A stretch of DNA of 64,000 nt, from assembly GCA_948470475.1 (NCBI GenBank), contig OX419340.1:21005235-21069234 (forward strand). The letters run 5' to 3'. The notes below the pieces were generated by a model. That model did no database searches and was not told the DNA's origin. It worked only from the letters and a program-made list of their open reading frames with translations. A program made the position numbers and the translations under genes. Source of the DNA: Galaxea fascicularis (lineage: Eukaryota > Cnidaria > Anthozoa > Scleractinia > Euphylliidae). The number at the start of each line of letters is the position of its first letter. The first letter of the stretch is position 1. Shown here one piece after another: positions 11,382 to 64,000 of the stretch.

Positions 11382-12201
11382 CCGTAAACACCGGCGTATA
11401 AGCCGCACCTTTTTGCTCAAAATTTTCGTATCAAATCGGGGATGCGGCTTATCTGCAAGAATATCTGGACACCATGCCGTAAATTTGCATAAATTAACAA
11501 TTTTCATCGAAAATTCTACAGTCTTTATAGACCTGTGTAGCGAAATAGTAAGAACGGCTTCATAAAACTATACCACAATACGCATTGATCATTGCTTTTA
11601 CGAGTTTGGTGGCTCCTAAAAGAGCCGTTTTTGTGTGAGGTTACATATAATGATTAAACCTTCGTTAAAAGAGCTTTTAACCGGTTTAACATGGCCTCTC
11701 TTGAGCAGGTGAATGTCACTCGGCAGGGAATCTCCATTCTGCCACAACCTGAATGTGTTTCTTGTACTAAAAATCTACTCGTTTCCAGTACTTGATCTCC
11801 TGATCAAATGCCTGGTTACTACGCTACGAACGAACCGAAACGTTCATCAGGTGTTGTTGTATGTAAATTCTATTGAGAAATGCACAGGAATGAAAAATAC
11901 TGGATTAAAAATGCCAGAGAAAGATCAAAGTTATGTCTAACTCAGATTTTCATACTATTAGAGAGCTAAAATTATAGGTAAGAGGTTTCGTATTCTCTGT
12001 TTTAAAGGTTAGTGAGTTAATACGCGGGTTAACACGTGCAACAAACTTAAAGAAACAGTGCATTTACATGTAAGACATCTTTCTCAAGACTCCACCATTG
12101 ATTTATTTAAATTTCTTTAAAAAATTTTTTTCCAAAATTTGAGTTGCCAAACTCGGAGTGCGGCTTATCTGCGAGTGCGGCTTATATGCCGGTGTTTACG
12201 G
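11382..12201. mobile_element. Non-autonomous Tc1/mariner (pogo-like) element
   Basis: Flanked by TA at 11380-11381 and 12202-12203. Left end CCGTAAACACCGGCGTATAA and the right end read inward CCGTAAACACCGGCATATAA continue into GCCGCAC, a ~27-bp TIR with one mismatch. TIRs rich in GCGGCTTATA and TA target sites are typical of pogo-group elements. Length is 820 bp. The interior has only short frames, so no transposase. Confidence 0.85.
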
Positions 12202-12203
12202 TA

Positions 12204-12729
12204 GTTCAGTAGTCGCCATTTTTTATTTTTATTTTTTTTATTTATTTTTTTTTTACTGACAAGCTTGTTTAGAATGAATAAATGGCGGTAATCAAGAAGC
12301 AGATGGCGACGGATGCTGATCGTCTGCGCAAAATATTTCTTCTATCCTCTCAGTTCAAAAGTAATTTCGGTCCACCGCAGGAAGTGTAGTCAGTAGGGTA
12401 ACCGCTTTAACGCGCTCTAACGGCCGTGGACGAGACTTTTAAACTTTATTCAAATTCTCCTATAGAAATCATTGGCGAAGTTATTTGCGACAAAGCCGAA
12501 ATTTCTAACGGTATTTTTATTCTGTGGTAATTTAATTGACGATCAGATGAATGAGGGTTCCCTACACTTTTTTCGTGAAACGTTATTAGGACTATTTTTT
12601 CTCGTGAAACCGGAGTTAGGTTCTCTATTTATTCGTGATTCGTGATTGCCCATATCAACACCATTTGTATGTGCGCGTGAAAGCGGTTTTTAAATTCAGT
12701 GTGACACGTTAATTAAGACTTGAATTATA
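12204..12729. other. Intergenic, nothing recognised
   Basis: Contains a T-rich run with ATTTTTTT blocks near 12220-12260. No frame, TIR or RNA gene that I can support. Confidence 0.4.
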
Positions 12730-12817
12730 CCAACCTCGTTCCCAGAACGTTTTCCCTGGCTTGGGGGTGGGGCGCCCCACACCCAAGCCAGGGAAAAGGT
12801 TCTGGGAACGAGGTTGG
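12730..12817. repeat. Small foldback MITE
   Basis: Arms CCAACCTCGTTCCCAGAAC and its inverted copy at the right end, continuing through TTTTCCCTGGCTTGGG with one mismatch, around a GC-rich centre. About 88 bp. Confidence 0.85.
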
Positions 12818-13068
12818 AATTAAACGTGATTGGTGAACGACCTTGTTTTGCGTGAATTACCTTAAAGTTATATTTAGTTTTCTTACCCGTACATGAGAGC
12901 AAGAGCACGGGATAACGGGAAAAGTGTATGACAGAGAACCGTTTGACAGGAATCCACGAAATACAAGCAAAAAACTGTCACAACGAGATTACAAGAAAAA
13001 CGAGCTACCTTTAGAGCGTAAACAGTCTGAACAGGTTACTCGACATGGAGCATTAATCCGTGAATCTA

Positions 13069-13225
13069 CAGTGGAACCCCATTAATCCGACCACCGTCGG
13101 GCCATGAAAATTTGGCCGTATTAATGGGGTGGTCGGATTAACGGGGCTTTCAAAATAAGAAAATAAGCGGGCTTATGCAGTTCTGGCCACAAAAAAGTGG
13201 TCGTAAGTATGGCGGGGTTCTACTG
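13069..13225. mobile_element. Tigger-like MITE
   Basis: TA target duplication at 13067-13068 and 13226-13227. The left end starts CAGTGGAACCCCATTAATCC and the right end is GGCGGGGTTCTACTG. The interior repeats the phrase ATTAATGGGGTGGTCGGATT. This end type is shared with 54444-55594. 157 bp, no coding capacity. Confidence 0.85.
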
Positions 13226-13227
13226 TA

Positions 13228-13882
13228 CTTTTCAATTAAACGTGAAATGTGAATCACTTGATTTCTCCTTGAACGTGAACGAATTTTGGGAATTATCCGT
13301 GACGCGTGAACAGTCTCAATATTTTAACGTGAATCCATTTTGCAGAGTAGCAAAGAGGTTCAAAGTCCCCCCTGACCCGTCCTGGTGTTTTATCCCGGGC
13401 CCACCCCCTCCACCGTAAAAGAACGTAAAGATGTTTCGCCGCATTTGCCTTATATTCTTTATTTATAACAGACATGGGCAGATGGCCTTAACATGCCAGT
13501 TTTCAGTACGTAGTGTTGTAAAAAACAACGGAGACAAGTGAAAGTCGCACGAGCAGGAATGAGGAGAGTAAAACAACCACGCATGTCTCGTACCCACACT
13601 CCACTGCGAGTTTAGTGGCGTAAATGTCACAATGGTGGACGATATGAAGTTGCACTGGTTCTCAAGCTAGACTTTTTTATTTTCTCTACTCTTAGCGATC
13701 GTTCGCTTTCCTTTTTAATTGTGAAACTTTTTATGCACTAAACACTGATCGCCGTGTTTCCCGCTTCGGGATTTTGGGGCGCAATTGGCCGCATAGCTAG
13801 TAAACACATCAAGGTTGTTACTGGGACTCGCTCGGCGAAAACTCGTCCCAAGATTTTAAACTCGAAAACCGAAGAAGAAAGT
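13228..13882 (+). promoter_or_regulatory. USP7 upstream region and probable 5' UTR
   Basis: Lies between the Tigger-like MITE and the USP7 start codon. I see no TATA box at a fitting distance. The frame leading into exon 1 is open from 13742 but has no ATG before 13883. The transcription start cannot be set from sequence. Confidence 0.35.
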
Positions 13883-56155
<42,273 letters not shown>

Positions 56156-56418
56156 ACGAGACACGACAGTCTTGTAAATGCACCCATTGAAGTATTTTTA
56201 GCGTGGTAATTTTTTGTAAAGAATACTCTTGGGAAGAAGTTAATTACTGAGGAAACTGGTCAAACAACGAGCTCAGCTGGCAGTTTGTACATTTGTAAAG
56301 AGTTTTGCGTGGCAGTTTTTAGTTAATTCTGGGCGAACATGTAACAACGCTTATAAAGCGTTTGTACGTAATATGTAAAGTTGTCACAAGTTCTCTGCCT
56401 GCAAATTTACTGAAAAAG

Positions 56419-56424
56419 AATAAA
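56419..56424 (+). terminator. USP7 polyadenylation signal
   Basis: AATAAA 264 bases beyond the USP7 stop codon, the first good hexamer downstream. Confidence 0.6.
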
Positions 56425-57122
56425 TTAAAATGATTTCCTTCACTGTGTATGCATGGCTGTCAAAAGAGTCAAAAGAAGTAACATAAACCGAAGCTGACGT
56501 TTCTGTCCCTGTAAACAATAAGCTTCCCGCCCGTTATAATAACAATAGTTAAGCGGATGCAGTATAAAATTCAACCACAATGAGCAAAGGAGGCGATTTT
56601 GCACGCAATTCCAATTTAATTTGTCGACGAATTATATAGCAAAGAGATATTGTTGGTCCAAAAAGGTGAGCGTCACCGAGCAAAGACTTAGCGATCTTGT
56701 GGTGACCGGCTCAGATGAGATAATGATGATAGCCGACATGTTTTCCTTGGACTGAAATAATCCTCACTTAAAGGACGATTAGGACAAGCGAACATCTCCG
56801 TGCAAGGCACTGTTGAGAGGCTGTTGGTGATGCCCCAAGAAAAGACTGTGACGAGGGTCTTTGTTCTCCCTGAGTTCAGTTGCGTGTGTCGGATGTCACG
56901 TTAGCGAGTCCCTACTCTTTTTCTTGTCCAGTTTGTAGCATCTCGCTGTGCGCTCATGTGAGTAACTGTTCCTACCTTAGTAACTGTTCCTTTTCTCTTG
57001 GTCCAAGTTCACCAGAGTCGTAACAAGATCCCTTGAACCTATTGATCAGTCCGTTAAATAAGATCGCGAAAAACCATGACCGTAAAAACATCTGGTCCAT
57101 GGGGTTCTTGCTGTTAGTTTGA
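56425..57122. other. Intergenic after USP7, nothing recognised
   Basis: No exon with clear splice sites, no TIR and no RNA gene found. Short open frames only. Confidence 0.4.
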
Positions 57123-57822
57123 GGGAAGCTTTAGCATCCTTGACCGCAACGGCAACGAGAACGCACCAAAACAATAGCTTTAACGAGCAAAAACAACCTG
57201 CACGTGCGTTTTAAATTTTGGTACATTACTTTGTGTCCTCTACAAAGCACTGAAAAACGTGAAATGACAGCATTTTAGGTTTCCCCAGAGAACGTGAGAG
57301 CATGACGGAAATTTTTCTTTCTTCTTCCTTACTTTCACGTCATTCACAGCAATTTAGATCCTGGACAGTTCGCCAGCACTTTCCAAGTGAAACAAATTGG
57401 AATGATCGGGAGAGTTACAAAAAAGAGAAGTTACTACCATATTTTGAAATGACGTTCTCGCTGCCGTCGTCGTCGTCGTTGCTTAAGCTCCCTATTAGGG
57501 ATCTTAAGCAACGACGGCGACGACGGCAACGAGAACGCCACAAAACAATGGGAGTAATGAGGCAAAACAACACTCTGCACGTGCGTTTTACATTTTGGTA
57601 CATTTCTTTGCCGTCCTCTTCAAAACAACAACGTGAAATGACCAAATGTTAGGTTTTCTCGAGAACGTGAGCGCATGACGGCAACTTTTTCTTTCGTTTT
57701 CTTTGCTTTAACACCGTTCACAGTAATTTAGGCCCTGGACAGCTAGCCCGCATTTTTCACGTTAAACAAATTGGAATAATCGTGGAAGAGTTGCAAAAAC
57801 GTGAAGTTATATTTTGAAATGA

Positions 57823-57882
<60 letters not shown>

Positions 57883-57900
57883 TGCTTAAGGTCCCTAATG
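57123..57900. mobile_element. Two abutting MITEs of the CTTAAGCAACGACGG family
   Basis: Copy 1 (about 57123-57493) ends GTTGCTTAAGCTCCCTA; copy 2 (about 57496-57900) starts TTAGGGATCTTAAGCAACGA and ends GTTGCTTAAGGTCCCTAA. Both hold AACGAGAACGC, GCACGTGCGTTTTA and TTTGGTACAT. Copy 2 has an expanded (CGT)n of about 50 bases at 57829-57880. TTA between the copies may be a shared target site. Confidence 0.75.
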
Positions 57901-58600
57901 TGTATGCATCTGGGAACAGCACCCAAAATCGAGTACAAGGACGAGACCGATTAAAGAGCGATGTGGACACCGAGTGAAAGGAGCTGCAGCTGCCTATTAT
58001 CAGAGTGAGTGTACTGTTGCCTTTCTTGAGTAAACGTTTTATTCTTTGTTTTCCTCTGTTCATGGGAAATTGAACCTTGAAAGTTTTGCGTTTCAAAATG
58101 GCGTGGTTGACAAAAACTTAACTGTTTATAATCACTGGAAACCAGTATGGAAAAAGAAAAGGGCTGTTGTCAAGCATATCGAGATGTCTATACAAAATAT
58201 CATCTATGTTGTTTCTTTGATCTAAACATTTCCTTTATTTACACGTACACGGTATTAAATCACAGGAACGTTACCGACCACTTATTGCGGCCCAGCCCCA
58301 GCCACTTCTTTGGACTTTACAATTCCGACAGGCCTTTTTTACACCAGTTCCATTCTGACACGCCATGCAGGCTTAACAACTTGCCCAACAATCCTACTTC
58401 AACACCTTTGTGTAAACCGAAATGGCTGTTTCCAATTCCCCTCCTAATAAGTACTCCAAATTCCACATTCTGATACGTTGGAAAAATGGAATGTCCCATT
58501 GGAGCAAAAGAACCCAATCAATGACATCAATGTACTGACAGGATTTCTTTTGACACCTGTCATTTGTTACTGTCAGTAGTGAATTACTAGTGCAAAAACA

Positions 58601-58907
58601 GGGGTGCTTACCATTAAGCCAAAAAATCCGGATGGAATAAACGTTGCATAAAGGTAAGCGATTTTCCGAATTCAATGACCAACCGGATGAGAATGGCGCT
58701 TACCTTTAACTACCCAGCATTCCATCCCGCATATTTTACTCGATCTGGCAAATGGTAAAGGCATTTCCCAAATTCCGTTCCAAACGGAAAAAGTGGACTA
58801 CCTCTGGAGGTTGTCCACAATTTCCGAAAAGATTTTCCGGAAAATTGCCTTTCCATTTGACCTCAAACCGAAATTTCCGGATTTTTTGGCTAAATGGTAA
58901 GCACCCC
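58601..58907. mobile_element. MITE with ~32-bp TIRs
   Basis: Left GGGGTGCTTACCATTAAGCC, then AAAAAATCCGGA; right read inward GGGGTGCTTACCATTTAGCC, then AAAAAATCCGGA, one mismatch. 307 bp. No coding sequence and no clear target duplication. Confidence 0.85.
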
Positions 58908-59081
58908 AGAACACTATGGGACAAGGAGTATTGCTCCACAATATTGTTTAAAGTGCTTATGCGACCAAATGTTTTAAGTTCTGTTTTAAAAAGACACCCG
59001 TTCATTTTAAGTGGAATTTTGTCGTGTTTTGGATATACAATAAGTTGACTTTACACGCTGAAATTTTAAGCTACTGAGTAA

Positions 59082-59360
59082 ATGACGTCAGTTTTCCCTA
59101 GATCCAATCGATCAGTTTTGAAAATAAGTAATGGCGGACCATGGAAAGCCAAACCTTGTACTCGAAATAAACAGCCTTTGGATAAAAATCAAAGCTCAAA
59201 ATTTTTCCAGCCATGTGTTAAGCGAACCCGCTTTCACAATCTGAAGAAAAAAAGAAAATCATTTTTTGCTCATAGTAACACTTTAAAGACGACCAGAACA
59301 ACATTTGCCAGCCTTAACCTCTCTCCTCCGCAGAGGCTCCTGCTGACAATAATAAATTAA
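59082..59360 (+). other. Unassigned 92-codon ORF, possible exon
   Basis: ATG 59082 to stop 59360. Basic and Lys/Arg/Ser-rich (RTRFHNLKKKRKSFF). It lies 0.9 kb upstream of the OSER1-like exons on the same strand, so could be a 5' exon of that gene, but I see no donor site that joins it and no clear family match. Confidence 0.2.
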
Positions 59361-59529
59361 TAAGCGCGCGGGCGACGATGGGAAGAGGTAAAAGGCGGGA
59401 GCACATTATATGGCATGGCAGAGGTCTCCTCGTCTCTCTTTCCCCTTCCCATCGACCCACGGGCGCTTTCATTTTCCGTCTCCCCTGCTTCCCAACGACA
59501 CAGCGAGAGACCTGCGGAGGAGAGAGAGC

Positions 59530-59945
59530 TTCATTCTCGTCCCCAGAGCTCACGATCCTTCTGGCCTGCGACAGAAATCGAGAGCTTTGGCTGGTTCCAA
59601 ACCACGAGGTCCGTGAATCACGGACTTCCGGCTCTTCTACGCAAACTCAGAAGTTTGAAACAATAGTGGTTGCTAACGGCTACAAAAATGTACCTTCACT
59701 GCGACTGCGCATATTTCGGAACTGGCCAGAACTCTCCATTCTCGTCCCTAGAGCCCACGATCTTTCTGGCCTGCGGCAGAGATAAAGGATCGTGAGTTTA
59801 ATCGTGAGTTAGATCGTGAGCTCTGGGGATCACTGGGGACCTGCTGGGGACGATTCTGGGGACGACTCTGGGGACGAGAATGAGAGCTCTCGATCTCTGC
59901 CGCAGGCCAGAAGGAACGAGGGCTCTGGGGACGAGAATGAGAGAG
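59530..59945. repeat. Inverted and direct copies of a CTCGTCCCCAGAGC module
   Basis: CTCGTCCCCAGAGCTCACGATCC at 59530, a similar copy at 59740, and inverted copies at 59830-59940, each with TCTGGCCTGCGRCAGA or its inverse. Low-copy coral-type repeat in a rearranged cluster. Confidence 0.65.
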
Positions 59946-60292
59946 CTTTAACACAGGTATCGAAGAGGTCATGGGTTCAAATCCTGTTCAGGTTTGTTAG
60001 CCAGACAAATTTGTTACACATTCATGCTAAAATATATAACTACTGAGCTGTAGTAATACAAAATTACACAAAGAATTGAAACGTTTTGTTACACTAGATA
60101 GCTCACTATGGAAACCCTTTCAGTAGCAATTATGGAAATGTCAGTTCTCCTTACTGGTGAGCATATCTTTCTTCAGTGTCAGTTTGGAGAATTTTGAAGT
60201 ACATGTACCTGAAGATAAATCTCAGAGTTGACAGTTTTCTGGTTATCTACAGCCTACGGGGGGTTATTGTTGTTTATTTTTTTTCTCCATAG

Positions 60293-61790
60293 CAAAAGGC
60301 TTCATAGGAAAGCACGACTTGTAGTTTTCAGTAACTTACGAAACAGAGACAAAGGAAGCATACAGATCGCAAGACGAATCCTCAGGGAGCCTACGTTTAT
60401 CTACAAGAATCAACAAGCTTTAACAATGGTCAACAAGAATCAAGCTCGTGGTATCAGACGAAGGAGACGCAAAATGAGCCTTGAATTAAGAAATGAAGGA
60501 ACTTAAAAAGACCAAAGAGACTCACTAAGTGACAGTGAATTGGAGAGCAATAAATCACCTTCAACTAAGAGTACCGGTCTATGTAATATCAATAAAGAGA
60601 AGAAAGTTGAGCAAAAGCCTTATTTTCCATCAAGGGAGATGGCAGCAGATTGTAGCCGGCAGCATAGACAATTAGAGTGATCAAACGTACAGAGACATAC
60701 CAAACTTCTTATGTCATTTCAACTCCGCGATCAGCACGAAACGATAGAAAGAATGAACAAGGACTTGTTAAGCATTAGGAATTGGTGCTTTGATAATCAG
60801 CTTTTACTCAACCCAGATAAAACAAAACTAGTGATATTCGGCAGCCGGCAAATGACTGCTAAGGTTAGCGACTTTAGGCTATTTCTATTGGGGAAGGAAC
60901 TCGAGCCCGTTAAGGCTGCAAGGGATCTTGGTGTCACACTGGACTCTAACTTAACATATGATGAGCATATTGTTTCTACTGTATCATCATGCATGTCACG
61001 TTTGGGCCAAATTAACCGCGTTAAACATATTTTTGATAAACACGCGCTAATTATTATTATAAATGCCTTAGTATTAAGTAAATTATTCTATTGCTCTTCC
61101 GTTTGGAGCAATACTACTCAAACTAATCTGGACAAGCTCCAAGCAGTACAGAATTTCGCTTGTCGTATTTTGAGCGGCGCTAAAAAATTCGATCACATAA
61201 CTCCTTTGCTAAAAGACTTGCGCTGGTTACCAATCAGGCAACAACTTTATTTTCGTTTTGCTGTTCTGGTTTTTAAGTGCATGACGAGTTGTGCTCCGGA
61301 GTACTTGACATCAAAGCTCGTTGGAAGATCCGCCGTCTCGACAAGGAACACGAGAAATTCTCAACTTTTGAACATACCACTCTTCCGCACTGCCAGCGGC
61401 CAAAGGACCTTTCAATATAGAGCAACCTCTCTCTGGAATGATTTGCAGCCTGCGCTCAAACTTAGCTCATCCGTGACGGAATTCAAGCGTTTACTCAGGC
61501 AAAAGCTTCTTAATGACTGCTTTATTTAATTAATTTAACTAATTTTATTGACCTTTGTCTTTTTTATCATTGTTACATTCTTATTGTCATGTATTTGGTT
61601 TATGATTTTGTGATGTAAATTTGACTCTGAAAAGCCCCGTGGGGACGAGCCAATAAAGTATGTATGTATGTATGTACATGCAGGAATGAAATTTGATGAC
61701 ACAACACCTGAAGAGTTGGCAGCATATTTTGATCAGCTGCTGTATTTTCGCAAGCCTATGTCAGCTATGGCTGAAATGATGTATACATAG
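60293..61790 (+). CDS. OSER1: OSER1-like protein, last two exons
   Basis: Oxidative stress-responsive serine-rich protein 1 family. Terminal exon 61684-61790 encodes MKFDDTTPEELAAYFDQLLY then RKPMSAMAEMMYT and TAG (61788-61790). From recall, the vertebrate protein ends in a VDDVTIEDL segment and MSHMAEMMYT, a close match in order and spacing. The penultimate exon 60293-60450 follows a good acceptor (TTTTTTTTCTCCATAG), ends CGT G with donor GTATCA, and joins in phase to give NQAR-GMKFDD, like EQAR-VFVDD. The exon upstream of 60293 is not identified. The 1.2-kb intron holds a truncated LINE. Polyadenylation signal AATAAA at 61992. Confidence 0.6.
60690..61680 (+). mobile_element. 5'-truncated LINE (CR1/L2-like)
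   Basis: Coding 3' part followed by AGCCCCGTGGGGACGAGCCA, AATAAAGTATG and a (TATG)n tail. The truncated start is near 60690 (AACTTCTTATGTCATTTC). It sits in the intron of the OSER1-like gene, sense, and its tail ends a few bases before the splice acceptor. Confidence 0.8.
60711..61529 (+). pseudogene. LINE reverse transcriptase, C-terminal half
   Basis: 272 residues with no internal stop. NWCFDNQLLLNPDKTKLVIF follows the RT catalytic core in CR1/L2 ORF2, then YCSSVWSNT, ACRILSGAKKFDHITPLL, LRWLPIRQQLYFRF and SLWNDLQPALK. The YxDD core and endonuclease are missing, so the copy is dead although the frame is clean, which suggests a recent insertion. Confidence 0.85.
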
Positions 61791-61991
61791 CTTCACATAA
61801 TCAGAGTTCAACTATCCTCTTGTATGTAAGATCTTTTTCTATTGAATGTGTCTTTGCCCATTGATTCTTAAGGTAGCTAAAAGAAATGCATTCAAAGTCG
61901 ACTACCTGTTTTGACAATGTGTGCCTTAACTGTGATTCATAATTAGTTATTTCATTCATAAAATAATTTAAAAGCTGAGAAACTACTTTGC

Positions 61992-61997
61992 AATAAA
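61992..61997 (+). terminator. Polyadenylation signal of the OSER1-like gene
   Basis: AATAAA about 200 bases after the TAG, with no other strong hexamer nearer. Confidence 0.5.
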
Positions 61998-63290
61998 TAT
62001 GAATTGTAGATTAATTATTGTTTTCCGCTCCTTGTTGTCAAGTTTTGAACCAGTTATTAAATTAAAAATCTTTATAGGTGCTGACAACTCTACTGAACAT
62101 TATTAGAGCTACAACGAGTTGCAAAAATACTTGAGACACTGTACGCCATTTGGCCTTGAATGACGTTTCCATGATCTTCCGCTTTCCCTCCCCCTCCCCC
62201 TCTTATCAATGTTGTTAACGGTGCAGCACCATGCTCGAAACTTTGAGGAACAACTTTGAAAGGGGGAGAGGGAGGGGGTGTGTATTGTATCTCACAGATT
62301 TGTTGGCGGCAGCGTTTTAGAGAAAGAAGAGACGTTTTTGATGGCGAATGTCTCAACAATTTTGCAACTGGTTGTCTCAATGCTAGTGCACTGTATGGCC
62401 ACTTTATTAGTTAGGGAATCTGGGCGAGAGCTATTGTAGTCTTTGCTTTTAATGAGGTGTTTAAAACAAATAGTGTTTCATTGTCTTACATCACGTGGAT
62501 TAAAAATGGCCAGCGGATAAAGCTCATTTTGTGCTGTTTATCGTACGACGTAATCGGAGCGTATTTCACTGCTTTTACGGAGCAAACCCGAAAACATTCT
62601 TAAGCTTCGATATAGACTACTTATATAACTCCGTTTTTGCTCTTACGGTCTGTAAAGACGTGATTCTAAGCCATTTACTGTGAATCTCCGTCAGGCAGGA
62701 GGTTTACCTTTTCAAATGATGCCAAAAGCCGACACTAGATTGAGGAGATAAGCTGTTGTTGATGTAAAAGAATTAGCCACATAAACAGACATTCTAATGT
62801 GATCGCGTGCCATTAAATCCAGCTGCTTAGAAAACAGCGGCAGAATACATAAAATGAAATGCCAAAGTGATGTCAATGCTTTGCATCGTTTATGTTACAC
62901 TGATTGAAACGTTTTTTACTAATTTTCACAAAGGACTGTTACGAAATTCAACGGTCTACCATTCTAGCACGGTCTACCATTGCAACAGGCTAGATGAGAC
63001 ACTTGCCTTATCTAAGTTTTATCCTGAAATTGAAAAAGTACTGTTAATTGGAAAAATCATTTCTAGAGAACGTTTACCATTGGGACATGAAAATATTAAC
63101 CCAGGTAATTAAAGTGAATGAATTAAGGGGAAAAGACAAAAATTACTGATTTTTAATAAGGCAAATGTTACAAAAATTATTTAAATTATGCAAAGAAGTT
63201 CTTGTGGTGAGTTCATTAACAGCCGTACCCGGCTCTCTTGAAGTTGTAATTTCATCCTCATGTATCTGACCCAACAAACACAGGCTTTTC
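61998..63290. other. Intergenic, nothing firmly recognised
   Basis: CT/GA-rich segments near 62180-62280. Open frame 62867-63112 contains a 16-base tandem copy (ACGGTCTACCATT twice) and matches nothing I know. Confidence 0.35.
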
Positions 63291-63293
63291 AGG

Positions 63294-64000
63294 CAACAAC
63301 AACAACAACAACAATCTTTATTTCGTGCCCGGAAATTACACAGTGTAGACAAATACAAGAGATAAAAAATTACAATAGAATAGAGCACAGCCACTTAGAA
63401 ATAGCAAAGCTAATCGAGCTAAGTGGCTGGGCCAAGCGGAAAAAAATTTGCTAATACACTTACTGAACATAGAGCAATAGACAGGATTACGTTTACACAC
63501 ACACACGTACACACAAATAACAATAGACAAGGGGATGTGTACACACAAGAACTGGAAAATAAAGTACATCAATGAACCAGTCAGTAGTTGGAGATAAGTG
63601 ATTCTTTTATGCTGATCTTAAAACAAGTACGACTTTTAGATTTTAGTGAGTCTTCAATGGAATTCCAGACTTTAACTCCAGAGAAACGAATGTTAAATTT
63701 GCCATAATTGGTCCTCGCTTTGGGCAGATAGTATGAAATCTTACTTGCCAGTCTGGTTTGATATTGATGCACTTTGTTGATACTCATAAAGAAATCGCTA
63801 AAAATTAAGGGCAGTCTGTTGGAGTAATAGTCATACATGAATAAAGCACAATACAAGTATAATAAGTCACTTACTTTAAGTAGTTTTAATTTCCGAAAGA
63901 GTGGACTAGAGTGGCAATTATATTCTGAGAATGTTATTATTCTGACGGCTCTTTTTTGCAAGGTGATAAGAGGTAAGAGAGTTGTTTGATATGTAGTCCC
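63294..64000 (-). mobile_element. LINE 3' end running off the window
   Basis: Reads on the - strand. Coding end 63581-63961 is followed by a 3' UTR and closes in AATAAAGATTG then (TTG)n at 63295-63312, a different tail from the LINE near 61 kb, so a different family. The 5' side lies outside the window. Confidence 0.75.
63581..63961 (-). pseudogene. LINE ORF2 C-terminal remnant
   Basis: 126 residues: KRAVRIITFSEYNCHSSPLF, KLLKVSDLLYLYCALFMYDY, NYGKFNIRFSGVKVWNSIED. This is the usual end of a jockey/CR1-like ORF2. Its start may be beyond the window edge. Confidence 0.75.

Noticed and set aside
57743..58096. ORF with a poly-Asp run on the - strand
   Set aside because: The run is the (CGT)n microsatellite of a MITE read backwards.
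60507..60674. Further OSER1-like coding sequence (DSELESNKSPSTKS...)
   Set aside because: It follows an in-frame TAA, and splicing at 60450 to 61684 gives a better match, so it is treated as intron.

Overview
This is nuclear DNA of a metazoan, most likely a stony (scleractinian) coral or a close cnidarian. It has genes split into many small GT-AG exons, AT-rich introns, and intron-encoded ribosomal and deubiquitinase genes of animal type. The mobile-element mix fits corals: piggyBac, DIRS, Penelope, CR1/L2-like LINEs, tRNA-headed SINEs and many foldback MITEs. The species cannot be fixed from sequence alone.

Layout, left to right. RPL3 (ribosomal protein uL3) lies on + at 2285-9064 in five visible exons; its first ~65 codons are not in the window. 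A piggyBac element with an intact transposase sits antisense in one RPL3 intron (3525-6121). From 9.1 to 13.8 kb is a gene-free stretch with a pogo-like element, a Tigger-like MITE and a perfect 82-bp-armed palindrome. USP7 (ubiquitin hydrolase 7/HAUSP) fills 13883-56155 on + in 42 exons. Every exon could be placed, the frame stays open, and the spliced product is 1080 residues with the Cys-His-Asp triad intact. Its introns hold a Harbinger-type element with a Myb/SANT-like ORF, a DIRS retroelement, two solo LTRs with 5-bp target duplications, a Penelope GIY-YIG fragment, a piggyBac MITE, SINEs, and a TIR-bounded element with a SWIM zinc-finger remnant. From 56.4 to 60.2 kb there are tandem MITEs and a repeat cluster. 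At 60293-61790 two exons match the C-terminus of OSER1, with a 5'-truncated LINE in the intron between them. The right edge holds another LINE 3' end on the - strand.

The host genes share no obvious pathway: RPL3 is translation, USP7 is deubiquitination, OSER1-like is stress response. All three point the same way. The unusual content is the mobile DNA, and the best leads are the intact piggyBac with an inverted repeat touching its start codon, the perfect palindrome, the SWIM element and the DIRS copy.
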